From: Punica granatum
Taxonomy: Eukaryota; Streptophyta; Magnoliopsida; Myrtales; Lythraceae
Assembly (NCBI RefSeq): GCF_007655135.1
Contig: NC_045131.1
Span: forward strand, 7,502,001-7,566,000
DNA: 64,000 nt
Direction of reading: 5' to 3'
Shown here: piece by piece, positions 1 through 11,279 of the stretch
How the letters are laid out: every line of letters starts with the position of its first letter
Position numbering within the stretch: position 1 is the first letter of the stretch
Program-made: the position numbers and the translations under genes
Notes under the pieces: generated by a model
What the model was told of the DNA's origin: nothing
What the model saw: only the letters and a program-made list of their open reading frames with translations
The model's database searches: none

Positions 1-1650
1 AAAGAGAATAAAGTATAATTTTTTTTTCAAAATAATCCCATTTAGATTAAAAAAAACTCATAATTATCTATTTAGTAGGTTAAATGTCCACGCGTTGCTG
101 TGGATTTCAATTTTCTTAGTTATTAAAATTTGTAACTTACAATATCTTCTAATTCAACAAATATAATTAGATTATAATAAACTAAATAATTACATTTGAC
201 AGAGGTGTATCGTTTCTTTATTGATGCATATAAATAGTTATAGCAAACTTACATTAAATACAAGATAAACGATCAAATATCTCTCTAACAAGGAATTAGG
301 AAAAAGTATAAAAAAATCTAAAAGTAAATGACTGGTAAAGATGATTATCAAATGCAAGAAATTACTAACAAAAAGAATATATTCAGTAATTCAAAATTAG
401 GACAATATACATCGAAAAATTAAATTGTCATATTTTTCTAAATAAATTAAACAAACAAACGTAAAACATAATATATAAATAACATATAGGGAAGAATCAT
501 AATCTTATTTTTAGTGAGTTCTAATGATAGTTCCTTTACATAAAAGTAAATGAAACTCGGGTTTCTTCCTTTTGCTTAAACTAATGCCATATATAACCCA
601 ATTACATGACTGAAAATTTTGACTGTACACACACATTGTATTGACACATAGAAAAGCAAAGTAAGATAAGAAAAATTCGTTAAATCTCGGTTAGTCATAA
701 AGTTTAAAATAATAATACTTGATTCAATTCAACCTCAAGGGATTTGATTTGATAGTAAGGAGGAGTATAAGTAACAACTTCATCCCAAGTTTGAAACCTC
801 GTAAAGCCACCTACCGGGCCAATTGGCTCAGTTTACCCATCTCAGGCATCGTAGGGGCCCTAGGGAGTTTCGGGAGATTAGTCGAGTGAAGTCTGAACAC
901 TCCCGGTTAGCAGAAAAAAACAATTTAATTTTGGTAATTGAAGCCATATTTTTTTAAATAAACGCATAAAATATTACAACATATAAAAGAATTTGATTTT
1001 AGGGTGTGTACTTGAGTGAAATAATAATTCCAAACTTTTCATGTCCAAAAAGTCTTTCTTTCTTGTCTTTCAAGAAAGAGTTGAAAGAAAATTTCAATTT
1101 TTTTTTTGTTAAATCTTCCTAGAATTTTCTTTGGTTGATATGGGCTAAAGGAGAGTTCTACTCCTTTAATTTTAACTAATGAAAAGATCCGTGCCATGCA
1201 CAAGATTGGATATTAAAATTTAATAATACAATTTGATGATAATTTTGATAAACTTATGAAAATAAACTAAATTACTCCTTCCTTATTTCATGCAATACCA
1301 CATTGGATTTCTAATTAGTAAGCATTAGTATTTAGGCGGTGCAAAATAAAAATACAACACAACAATATATATATATATATATATAATTCACTAAGTAATA
1401 GAGAGGTAAAGTAGATAATTCATTCATCTTTCATCCTTTTGTACTTAACAACGTTTTTCTTTTCATTGAAAATGGAAACCATTCACTTCTCTTCTTTTAT
1501 TGCCCCTATCAAATTTTGACTTGCGGTAATCTTAGGAGAGCTCTTAAAACTCTTCTTTAGCTTATAAAAAATAAAGAGTAGATTTTGAAAGAAGAAAAGG
1601 AAAGTTCTCCAGTGAACTGATAATGACGTAATCTGATGTCAAAATAAAAG
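1..1650. other. AT-rich intergenic DNA, no gene seen
   Basis: The stretch is AT-rich, with no reading frame of protein-like composition on either strand. It contains a (TA)n run near 1364-1384 and the probable SINE relic listed separately. The last 200 bases before 1865 are less AT-rich and probably hold the promoter and 5' leader of the mobile-domain gene. Confidence 0.6.
735..925 (+). mobile_element. Probable SINE relic (tRNA-derived, Au-like 3' part)
   Basis: A GC-richer island of about 150 bases sits in very AT-rich DNA. It has a box-B-like stretch (aagtttgaaacctc) near 788 and a 3' part containing 'ggagattagtcgag' and 'ctgaacactcccggtta', followed by an A-run. This order resembles the 3' half of angiosperm Au-type SINEs. 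No target-site duplication could be fixed by eye, so family and ends are tentative. Confidence 0.4.
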
Positions 1651-1864
1651 TTTGAAAAAAAGGGAAAATAAGATAACGCCCAATAAGAAATTTTCGCGCC
1701 TTTTCACTGCGAAGCTTCTCAAGGAAGCTTGCCCTCCTTACACAGCAGAACGCAACGCTGTGCCGATTCTTCAATTAGGGTTTCAGAATTGGGTCGCAGT
1801 TGAAGCTCTCGCTGCAAATTCGAATGCACTTCAGTTGCTTCCCCTGTCAAGCTCCGCCCTCAGA

Positions 1865-1929
1865 ATGAAGAAAACGGGTCGGAAGTCTTCAATTGCTTTC
1901 TCTGAAGTTCGGAGTTCGGTAGTTCTGCT

Positions 1930-1972
<43 letters not shown>

Positions 1973-4695
1973 CCAATTTGCTACTAAAGAGTGTAAAGAA
2001 TGCTGGGATTCAGTGGAAGATCTGATTCGATGAGATTGTCTCCTTCGAATCTGCTGTAAAGTCGACTTATTTTTTTTTCCTTCCCTCCCCTCCCTCCCCC
2101 CCCTCCCCCTTCTTCTTCTGCTAGCATATGCCTGACTGATGAAGTGACTCAATTGCAAAATTTGCCTTGTATTTGTGCTGCTTCTCAATAATTTGGCTTC
2201 TTTTACTTGCCTGTTTGTGCATTTTGCTATTGCCCTTTTGAAAATCTTGTTCATTTTAATGACATATTTGAGCTGTTTCTTTAAAGATCCATTCTTTGAG
2301 TTGTTTTCTCTGCATGATATGTGCAGATTGAGAGTTACAGTACCAAATTTTCGTCGCCGAAGTTCGTGAAGAGAGTGGAGGCACTGACAGATGAGCAGCG
2401 AATCGCAATTGAGAAAACGGGATTTGGGAATCTGTTGCTGATTCCAAATCAGACTATGAACAGGAAACTGTTACTTGAATTGATGGACAGGTGGAGCTTT
2501 GAGAGGCGGGCGTTCGAGCTCGCCCAAGGGGAACTTACTGTGACATTGTTGGATGTAGCACTGATTATGGGCCTGCGAGTGAACGGGAATCCTGTACTCC
2601 TCAGGGAAGATGAACCCTTCTCAGATTTGGAGAGGCAATATGGCGCTACTCCTGATAAGAGAAAGATTTCAGTTGATTTTATTGAGAGCAGGCTTGAGTC
2701 CCTTGGTGAAGCTGCTAGTGATGATTTTATCAGGACTTTTCTACTGTTTACATTCGGGATTTTCCTCTTCCCTGATACAAGTGGAAATGTTGACTCCCGT
2801 TACCTCTCATTTCTTGAAAGTCTTGATGATGTTTGCGGGTATGCATGGGGATCAGCTGTGCTTGAGGAAATATTAATGTGGTTGAACAAAAGGAAGGATT
2901 CAAATACACAATCTGTGGGAGGTTGTCTCACATTCCTGCAGGTAATTCTCTCTTTACCCTTTTAACGTCTCATCTTGTGTTGTTAGTGAAGATTCTAGGC
3001 TGAGGCTGATAAAGAAAAAGAAAGAAGACATTTTCTGAGTTTACGGCATTGCGGTAGGTGCAGATACCATACATTCGAGCTTCAAATTGTAAATGTTTCA
3101 TTTTTTTATCTGTATAGAGATGGCCAAAGACCACCCCCACCCAATCCCCAAAAACCCCCTTGAAAACAATCCCCTCCCACACACACATTATACAACCAAT
3201 ATGGGACTCAAGTATTGCTTAATTTGCTTTGTGAAAACAGGATGAAGAGTCTTTTCAGAGTCATTACTTTGCTTGTCCTTTTATCCTTAAAAAAAGTAAT
3301 CTTTTGTTTCAAGAACACTGTATCTTCTGGCAAGATTCTCTGGGAAAATTGTTTCCTCTATCTGTGAGTGTAAAAGTATGAGAAAATGGCTGAATGCACT
3401 TTATACTCATGAACATACAATTGTTCGATGGACATGCTATCTCTGAATCATCTAATTTTTGTTGGTGGCTATTGTCTAGATTTGGTCTTACGAGCACATT
3501 GACTTGGCTCGGCCAGGTCTACTTGATAAGACAGCATTTCCTCGTGCATGCCGATGGGAAAATCGTAAGCATCATCCTAGACCGTCGATCTCGATCACCA
3601 CAATGTTTCATGATCTGAAGGATGATCAGGTGTTGGAGAACTTGAAGACTTTCTCCTCGTTAACTTTAGAGACATGTTCTGGTCCTTCAAATTTGTTGTC
3701 TTTAGCCTTTGAGGTCGACCCTCATAAGCTGTTTATCAAGAGCTTGTTGCTGATGAATCAATCAACTTTTAATTTTACAGATGATCTGGATGCTGAAACC
3801 CACTTCTTACGAGTTGGAACTTGATGTAGTCAAAGAGTTAATGGAGGTTCAGAACGATGGGAATGAACTTTCTGGAGGCCTAGAGCTATCACCTACTTCT
3901 CCCGGGGTTGGTGCCGTCATACTCCTTTCTAAGCAATCTTTTACTGGCAGTTTATTAATACGTGATTCTTTATTTTTACATGAATTTCTGGAACTCTTTT
4001 CTGTTCCTAGGAAGTACGAGGGTGATGGGTTTCCTATTATGCATTTGCTATTGACAGTGTATTGCAATTGATCCCAATGAAAGGAAAATTAATGCTTTAA
4101 TCATTAGAACTGATGGCTCAACAGATTGTCAAATCAGAGATTGTCTCAGACACTTATTCACCGAACGATGCACCAAAGGGAGAGGAGAGAAAAGAACTGC
4201 TACAACCATGTCCGTGTGAGTTGCAAAACAGATCAGACCCATCAACTGATCTTGAATACCCAACCGTGTCATCTTCTCCACGAAGTGCCAATGTGGAGCT
4301 TCCATCAACATCACAAGACACTTCCATGATTCTTCCGGCGGGCGATGTGAGTTCACTGATTACGTCCGTCTTCTATCCTTGTCCTTGTTGCCATAGTGGG
4401 CTCTGTATATTAAGATTGTTGCATTTCCACTCAGGAGGACACCTTGATACTGAAAAATCAGAAGTTAGAGGATCGTGTACTTGAATTGGAGAAGGAGATA
4501 GATGGCCTGAAGCTGAGGTTGAAAGAGCAGCAACGCTCTGATCAAATATTGAAAGAGGAGAATGCAGAACTGAAGAAAGAAGTGGATGACTTGAGAAGAG
4601 ACAACCGGGCCATAAGCTTATCATCTGATGATCTCGTCTGTCGACTCGAGAATCTGCTGTCTGGTGACGGTATAGATGACGGAGAAGGAACATGA
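1865..4695 (+). CDS. Plant mobile domain (PMD, aminotransferase-like) protein with C-terminal coiled coil
   Basis: Six exons join in phase: 1865-1918, 2327-2941, 3480-3629, 3781-3906, 4125-4346 and 4435-4695, giving about 475 residues. Exon 2 (205 codons) carries the PMD signature: a leucine-rich helix ending in a LLLELMDRWSFE-like stretch, then a 'GELTVTLLDVALIMGLRVNG' block, and later a FLLFTFGIFLFPD stretch. Exon 3 continues with DLARPGLLD and RACRWENR. Exon 6 is a charged heptad-like coiled coil (LEDRVLELEKEIDGLKLRLK). PMD proteins are related to transposon-encoded proteins and to Arabidopsis MAIN, which acts in the nucleus in genome stability and silencing. This one lacks much of the C-terminal PMD and may be a short family member. 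The exon 4 donor (3906) is the least certain junction; the ATG at 1865 was chosen because its 18 codons splice in phase. 3' pieces are repeated downstream at 9.3 and 15.7 kb. Confidence 0.72.
1933..1969. repeat. (CT)n microsatellite in first intron of the PMD gene
   Basis: A nearly pure CT dinucleotide run lies just after the proposed exon 1 donor (1919), followed at about 2070-2115 by a second pyrimidine-rich tract. Such tracts are common near plant 5' leaders. An alternative model would treat this as leader sequence and start translation within exon 2. Confidence 0.85.
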
Positions 4696-5446
4696 GCCTG
4701 CAGTCTCCACCAGATTGGGTAAAAGAGTGAGTTTTTCCTCACCTTCCTCCCATAGGTTGCTGCTATGTAAGCTTATATCTTCAGCAAAGGTTTCAGCCTT
4801 TTGAAAGCTAGTTTAACCTTCTGTGCCATAATATCGGATGCCTTCAATGTGCCGTAGTCTATGATTCTTGACGATGAACCTTGGTTGAAGATGCAAGGGG
4901 ATGCGTATTAATCGTTGTGATATTATAATTTAGGAATAATATCTCTCTGACAAGCTTGTGTATAGATATTCCTCTTCTTGTACATCTGTATTCCCCAGAA
5001 ACCTGCTTATGATAGATAATTTTTTAGTGTATGCTCTACTCATTTTTAAGGAATCCATCTTGTGTTTCAGCCTTGGGCCTCTGCTTGTATATTATGAATC
5101 CGATTGCAATTTTTGACATCCAGAGATATGTATGTAACCTTGAAAATCTTACAATTTGAAGTGAGTTATATAATCTGACATGAAGAAGCTTTGTAAACAA
5201 AAAATGGGTAATTACTTGTTATGTTCATCATCATCATCATCATCGGCTGTATGGCTAGGTGGACACTTAACATGACTTGAGGCTAAGTTTTTCGTGAGTA
5301 GTTTGTAGTGCCAAATCTTTGTCCAGAGTGTACCAGTAGGACAATCTATTTTTGGCTGAGACAAGTTTACAATAGAAAGGCAATCTGCTTTCATGGGTGC
5401 TGGGGACCTCGCCCATGACGAAAATGGTCGTAGCTAGGTGCTTTGC
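4696..5446. other. 3' region of PMD gene and flanking DNA
   Basis: No protein-like frame was seen. The first few hundred bases are probably the 3' UTR; related sequence follows the coiled-coil relics at about 9600-9800 and 15980-16140, so it was duplicated with them. A short (ATC)n run lies at 5223-5243. Confidence 0.55.
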
Positions 5447-5769
5447 TCATAACATTGGTATAGCCACCCCGGTTGATGCTGAATAATGGAGCATAAAGTC
5501 AAGACTTGATCTAGCTTGGAGCCTCAGATCCAGAATGATTATCATCAAAGTTAATTCAGAGATTGTTTGTATAACCTTGTCACGCCTTGATGCCCGAACA
5601 ATGGACCAGTTCCTCTTTAGTCTGCTACCCAGGACCTCCTTGACGATTGGCAGATCCAAGTGATGAATATTCTTGAGCTTCATCATGAATTGTGTGTCTT
5701 CCTACTCGACCCGAAGTTCATGCTTCCTTTCCTTAGTGGCGAGTTTTTGCTGGGGCCTCCATATGTTGT

Positions 5770-7050
5770 TTTCGTGTAGGTAAGTCGGTTTCTTTGAGCA
5801 TCGGCCCTGATCGTTACCAATGTAAAACGCGCCAAGTATCATTGGAGCTACAATAAGTTATATATCGTTTAATTGACCATCTGAAAATCTAATCTGCCCA
5901 ATAGGGCAGTAGCTGATGTTTCATATAGTTAAGTCATGTTTAGTACGTTGGACTTACAGATGGAGGATATCAGGTTGACAGACAGAGGCTTCTCACTTTC
6001 ACACTCCATATTTGGACCTAAGAACATTGTACAAATTCCTTGGTCTCAGTTGGCCATAGCGAATGGAAGGATCATCCTACAGCACTAGCATTGGGTCATC
6101 ATCGATTTCCCTTCAGCTGAATGGTGTCCCGACCAACAATCGCAGGCCGATAAGCTCGGCAAAAAAATTACTGTTTGTGAATCCTTTTTAATAAACTTAT
6201 TATTACTGACATTTTCTCCACTATAATCCGAAAAATAAACTTATTTTCTGTCTATCTATTGCACTATTTTGTTTTTTCCACGTTCATTTTTCAGCTCGAA
6301 GAGTAGAGGAACTTCGTTACTATTGGGAGGCCACTCAAAAGCCATCATCTAGGCCTCCCAAGCCAGCTTCATGACTACCTTGAAAGGCCTGGAGGATGGC
6401 TTTCGAGAGGCATCCATCTGGTCATGAAGTTCCCCTGCCTTTTGAGCTAAAAAGGAGCACGTAGGTAATCACGAGATAATGAAAGAAATGAACCAAACAT
6501 AAGTTTATTTTTCGGATTTTAACAATGGAAAATATATCAGTAAATACGTTGAAGTTTATTAAAAAGAGCTTACCAACAATAATTTTTGTTTGAGCTTACC
6601 ATCCTGCAGTTGTTGGTCGGGACTGGCCATCCAAACCAAAGGGAAATTCATTGATGATCCAGTGTTACTGTTGTAGGATGAGCTTCCCGTTCCCCATATT
6701 TACAAATTGCAAAGACCAGGCCTGAATTTATACAATGTTACATGGTTTATATATGGCATGTGAAAATGAAACCTATATTTTAACATAGTGAAATAAATAA
6801 ATATATATAGAAAGTCTACCGTAAAAACAAACATATATAGAATGCTTTTTAATTTCAGTAGTCGCGACTATCCTGATATGCTTCGGTTGTAGGTCTAACT
6901 AAACATGAATTGACTACATGAAAGATCCGCTGCATATTAGATTTTAAGACGGTCGATAGGATGATAACTTATCGTAGCTTTAGTCGTGCTTGACCTTTTT
7001 CACTTGTAGAAGGACCCCAGTAAAGAATAGCTCAAAACTCATGTGGACAA
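5770..7050. repeat. Long inverted repeat IR1 (arms ~0.6 kb, unit A)
   Basis: The left arm (about 5770-6370) reads as the reverse complement of the right arm (about 6372-7050). Matching blocks were found over the whole length: 'gaccatctgaaaatctaatctgccca' with its partner near 6950, 'gtcccgaccaacaa' near 6127 with 6612, and 'ccgaaaaataaactta' near 6229 with 6503. The innermost 156 bases (6293-6448) pair best, with a loop of about 20 bases. A transcript would fold into one long imperfect hairpin. The element lies between the PMD gene and nsLTP1 and has a counterpart (IR2) at the same place in unit B. It could be a foldback transposon or an inverted gene-fragment duplication. Confidence 0.8.
6293..6448. 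ncRNA. Candidate hairpin precursor core of IR1
   Basis: The 156-base core begins agctcgaagag and ends ccttttgagct. Arms of about 67 bases are roughly three-quarters complementary with few bulges, closed by a short loop near 6361-6382. The size and fold would suit a plant MIRNA or siRNA hairpin. I recognise no known miRNA in it, and expression cannot be judged from sequence. Confidence 0.35.
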
Positions 7051-7957
7051 ATTGTGTGCTACTTGGCCTTTTTATTATAATTTCATTATTTTGTGTCTGA
7101 AGAGATCAAGTTTGAGTTAGATTAATTACGGAATATCGATCAATAGTGAAACGCTCCTGGAGAAGGGGAAATAGATCCGTTGGTACATTGACATTCTAAT
7201 AACCATTTATTTCCTTTTCAACTCTTTAGTCTTTACCAGCTGGTCTACCGTGTGCCTGCGGTCGGGAAAAAAGAAAAAAAAGGCCGAGCCTCGGGTAAAC
7301 AAAATCAAACTGGATGAGAGAACTGTATTACGACGTAATTGCCTAATAATTTTACAAATCTTCTGATATCGGTCTGCTGGACATAAGGTTCTTGGTAAGA
7401 TAAAGCTGTAGTTATAGTAATTTATAGAGATCTTCATTCACCGATGATTCTTCCGAACTAGCAGCTCTGCTTAAGCTAGCTTATACATATGCATGACTAC
7501 TCGTGCATCAATAATTATGGTGAGCACTTCACTTAGCATGCATGTCGAAACTGTGTCTTTCTCTATTCGATGTGCGATCAATAGTGAATTAAAATAATCG
7601 AGTAGCTACAGCTAGAAAGCTGCGTGGCGGTTTAGTTCATTATATGCATGAAGCTGGAAAACGAAGCAAACGTGCTTGCAGTATTGAGATATATTGCACG
7701 TGAAATAAATATCGTAAAATCTATTATTATAATTTATAATTAGGGTTCTTCAACGGCAGTGAGTCCGAAGAGAAGTCGATTTGAGTCGAAACAACACGAA
7801 AAATGCATAAATCCGGAAAATAATACACGCATGTTCCTCTCCATGGAAGAAGCCTCTTTTATTTAGATAGAGAGTTCGAGCGGCGTAGATCGTACTATTG
7901 CATGCATCTTTAACGGAGCCGAGGTTCTTATTAATTTTCTGGTCTCCGCGTCGGTCT
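7051..7957. other. Spacer and nsLTP1 3' flank
   Basis: No coding frame was recognised. The block at about 7740-7860 recurs downstream of every nsLTP copy of this array (13250, 17699 and 10646) with good similarity. It probably represents the nsLTP 3' UTR and termination region, read on the minus strand. Confidence 0.55.
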
Positions 7958-8438
7958 TCACTTCACACTGTTCAAGATGAACAACAGAGAAAATCTTGTT
8001 AATATTCCTATTCATATCGTAAGACATTATGTGCACGCAAGTTCTAATAACTCGCAATCGATAAGATAAGTTTGGTCAAAACCTGTTGCAGTCGGTGCTA
8101 AGGCTGAGCTTGAAAGGAATGTTCACCCGGCACTTCCCTGGGATGCCCGCAACGACCCCGTAATTGATACCAGAGATGCTGCCGGCGATTGCCTTTAGGC
8201 ACTTGCAGGCAGTTTGGCGGTCGGGTGTGGTTCTGGCAGCGTCATTCAACGACCGGATCCCTGAGCAGCAGGCCGCCGTTGGGGCACCCCCGGTGCTCCG
8301 AGCGTAGGGAATGCAAGGGGACACCGACTGCGTGACCTGGCCGCATGTGATGGCGGATTCCGCCATGGTGGCCGCGACCACCATGCAGAGCAGAAATACT
8401 GGGACGAGTTTGTTAAGGAATGTTGTGCTCGCCATCAT
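7958..8438 (-). CDS. Non-specific lipid transfer protein type 1 (nsLTP1, unit A)
   Basis: Exon 1 is 8083-8438 and exon 2 is only 10 nt (7958-7967), joined by a GT-AG intron to give 121 residues ending in DCNSVK. The N-terminus is a signal peptide (hydrophobic to about residue 25, cleavage near AES-AITC). The mature part has the eight-cysteine motif C32-X9-C42-X14-C57C58-X19-C78-X-C80-X22-C103-X13-C117, exactly the type 1 spacing. The TTPDR pentapeptide is present; the second one reads PFKLS instead of the usual PYxIS. Type 1 nsLTPs are secreted proteins of about 9 kDa that bind lipids in a four-helix tunnel, with roles in cuticle building and defence. Two ATGs are adjacent (8438 and 8435); the first is used here. 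A TATA-like run lies near 8549-8561. Confidence 0.93.
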
Positions 8439-8548
8439 TTCTTAATCCTTCTTTAATTATAACAGAGGATTGGTCTTTCTTGATAATAATTTATGTATAA
8501 ATTAACCGATGTATTGGATGTGCATGGACTATACAAGGATTGGGGAGG

Positions 8549-8561
8549 TTATATATATATA
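8549..8561 (-). promoter_or_regulatory. TATA box of nsLTP1
   Basis: A TATATATATA tract lies about 110 bases upstream of the nsLTP1 start codon. Equivalent tracts lie at similar distance upstream of the other nsLTP copies (about 14036, 18424 and 28154). Confidence 0.5.
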
Positions 8562-8569
8562 GGGAAAGA

Positions 8570-9289
8570 TCAGTCACTGAGCATGTGAAACGTGGCAGTG
8601 GTGGGGACACAGTCCCAGGAACATGAGCATATGGTTCGAGGGTCCCGCGGCAGTTGAGGAACAATTATTACCACCACTGCACTGGACACTTTCACTCTTT
8701 AGTAGGATCATCAGCATATGCACGATGTAGTGAAAGCCGATCGCCCCAAATTTAGTGTAGTTGTATCGATTTTTTTTTAGCGTGAGTTCATCGATCATGA
8801 CCAGGAAGAGAATATCGATCCTTTAGTTGTAGTCCATCTAAATTAAGCATCGAGATCAAGTTCTTCCTCTCTCAGTGCTACTGCAGTTTATTACCACGAG
8901 CTACATTTTGATTTTGTAATAAAAAACATCTCTCTTATAATGATAAATCAGTGATTTCTTATGCCATGTCAATTAGAATATGCGGAATATGCAAATCGGT
9001 GTATATGCGATGTGATCAATACTTTGTAATTGCGAGAGAAGGATATGTACGTATATCTGAAGATTAATCTTCCTTGATATTTCACGTGCTAGCTATCTAG
9101 GAACGTGAAAATTGTACCTCTAGGCACATGAATTGCATATATACGACGCAGCGAGTCATGTGCATATGTGTAGGCGATGCAGGTGCAATAACTCAAGTGA
9201 AGATGATACCTCGTGTTATGTTTCTACAGAAAAGGACCGAGACCACATGTGCTATCACACACTTTTACTACATCTATGCATTGAAGCAT
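8570..9289. other. nsLTP1 upstream DNA and unit A/B junction
   Basis: No coding frame was recognised. The segment from about 9105 onward matches 14637-14770 of unit C in order, so it belongs to the repeated unit. It includes a shared 'gaagatgatacctcgtgtta' block. Confidence 0.5.
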
Positions 9290-9600
9290 TCAAGTCCTCG
9301 GAACTTTTATGGATGATATTGAAAGATCGAATGTTAGAGGATTGCATATTCGAACTTGAGAAGGAGATGGATGGCCTGATGCTGGAGCTGAAAGAGCAGC
9401 AACTCTCTGGCTAAATATCGAAGGACAAGAATGCTCTAAATTCAGAGTTGGGTCGAATGAGTAAATGGATAGAGTGCTATGAACCCAATTAATTATCACG
9501 GAAGAAGAAGTGGATGACTTGAGAAGAGAGAGAGCCGCGCCTTCTGTCCGGTGAAGGTATAGATGGCGGAGGAGTATGAGTCTCCAGTCCCCACCAGATC
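9290..9600 (+). pseudogene. PMD coiled-coil exon relic (unit B)
   Basis: This is a decayed copy of the last exon of the mobile-domain gene. It reads in one frame as a LEDCIFELEKEMDGLMLELKEQQ-like coil, then stops (TAA at 9412-9414). Homology continues past the stop: 'gaagtggatgacttgagaagag' near 9507 and 'ggtgaaggtatagatgg' near 9551 match the parent at 4580-4680. No upstream PMD exons were found, so this is a 3' fragment carried by segmental duplication. Confidence 0.75.
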
Positions 9601-10800
9601 TCATAATAGGGTTAGTTTTCTCCCCTTCATCCCATATCACATGCGATGCTGCTGATTATATTTTTATGTTAGGAAAGTGAATCAATTTATTATTCGGAAG
9701 TTTGTGCCATAATATGATAATATCGATTGCCGCTCATGCTCCATATTTCATATGCATCGATCTTCAGGACGTACCTTTTGAAAGATGCAAAGGAGAGACA
9801 AGGTTATTGTATGTTAGAGGGTAGTTAAATTAATGTTATGTATCTACCAAAAAAAATTACATGTCATGTCGATCATCATCATGTTGGAGGACACCTAGCA
9901 CAGTTGCCCAAAAAATAACCAAGATGAAATATTCGAGTAAACATCTGAATTAAGAGGCTAACTGTCACGAATGAACATTGGAATCTACTCTTAATTTCTC
10001 CAGGGGATGGCTTGTAGGACATCCTATTTTTGGCTGAAATCTGAACAATGCTGGATCCTTGCTAATCGGTCAGCCGTTCATCCTTTGTCGTTAAAAAAGA
10101 AGTGCAGAACAATATGAATGGGGAGCCAGTGCGTCGAGATCTTTCTAGCTTCTGGGACGAACACAGCCCTCGGCCTATCAGTACAAAAATTGTTTCTCAG
10201 TTGCTGGGTTCTGTGATCAAAATTGAGGAATGGATTAGGCCAATGAATGAGGCCGAATGCTTGGCTGTTTTGATATCTCCTTCGTCATTGGCCAGTGACA
10301 CATCGACTCCAGGGGCCAACTTATGATCAGAAATGAGAATAGAGGCACAGCGATTGAGGTGCGTAGAAGCAGCCATCGAGCAGAGCAGCTGATGGAACGT
10401 GGGGGTAGAGGTGCCGTGATACCCACTTCGATTTTTATTTTTCTCAGAAAATCTAAATCGAAACTGAAACAAGATGTTTGTTTTGAGTCATTGACATGAG
10501 CACATAAGCAAGTATAGCTATATTTGATGGACTGCAGGGGAACCGAATGGCTGTGCCTCAATTCACAAATTCTCCTTCTAGACACCATACATGTAAGTCA
10601 ATCGCGAGTTTATATTCTAAAAATCTGTTGATACCGTGGGTTCTTTTACAGCAGAGAGTCCGACAAGTAGTCGACTCGAGTTGAAACAGAATCTGGAAGA
10701 TAAGACATGCATGCCTCTCTATATAGAAAGAAGCCTCTTTTACTGATAGAACCACGCTGTCGTACTAAATGCAGCATTTTTTACGCTCTGACTGATATTC
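9601..10800. other. Unit B spacer, homologous to part of unit C
   Basis: The block at about 10020-10460 matches 16310-17150 of unit C (shared 'gcagccatcgagcagagcagctgatggaa' and 'ttggccagtgacaca'). One 74-codon frame (10102-10326) is open in unit B but not in unit C, and I recognise no family in it. It may be a relic of an unknown gene. Confidence 0.45.
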
Positions 10801-10801
10801 T

Positions 10802-10999
10802 TCACTTCACTCTGTATAACAAACACAACAGCGTATAGTTCGAAAATCTTGTCAGTGTGCTTGAAAATGCGAACGAAGACTCATTAGCAAGTTCGATGTA
10901 GAAAAACCTGCTGCAGTCGGTTGACGGGCAGATCTTGTATGGAACCCTGACACCACACTTGCCGGGCAGCTTGATACCAGAAAGCTGCCCGCAATCGCC
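10802..10999 (-). pseudogene. nsLTP fragment (unit B, close to nsLTP3)
   Basis: The 10-nt terminal exon (10802-10811, A GTG AAG TGA), its intron and about 92 bases of the 3' end of exon 1 (10908-10999) are recognisable, reading toward GVR-PYKIC-STDC on the minus strand. The exon has an internal deletion near 10965 and ends abruptly at unrelated DNA before the central cysteines. It is closest to nsLTP3, including the 3' flank at 10640-10740. Confidence 0.8.
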
Positions 11000-11279
11000 T
11001 TATAGTTCCTGCTATCCAGGATCAAGAGGCTAAAAATGTCGGCCATTTCCTCTTTAGTTTCTGCTATCCTGCTGGACCTTCTCCTTAACGACTGGCAGAT
11101 TCAAGTGATTCGTACGAACGGAGAAGATAATATCTGTGGCTCGCTTGAATATCCTTGGAGATTCATCATGGATTGCATGTCTTTTGGTTCCCCAGAGTCA
11201 TGCAAACTTGCTTTACTTAGCAGCGAATTTTTATTGAGGCCTCCAGATCCTGCAGTTTCTGTATACATAATGAAGTTTC

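Noticed and set aside
6293..6448. Possible miR395-like sequence because of 'ggggaactt'
   Set aside because: Only nine bases match miR395 and not in the right register; no other known miRNA fits.
10102..10326. 74-codon frame in unit B as a gene
   Set aside because: The homologous frame in unit C is broken and no family is recognisable; kept only as spacer note.
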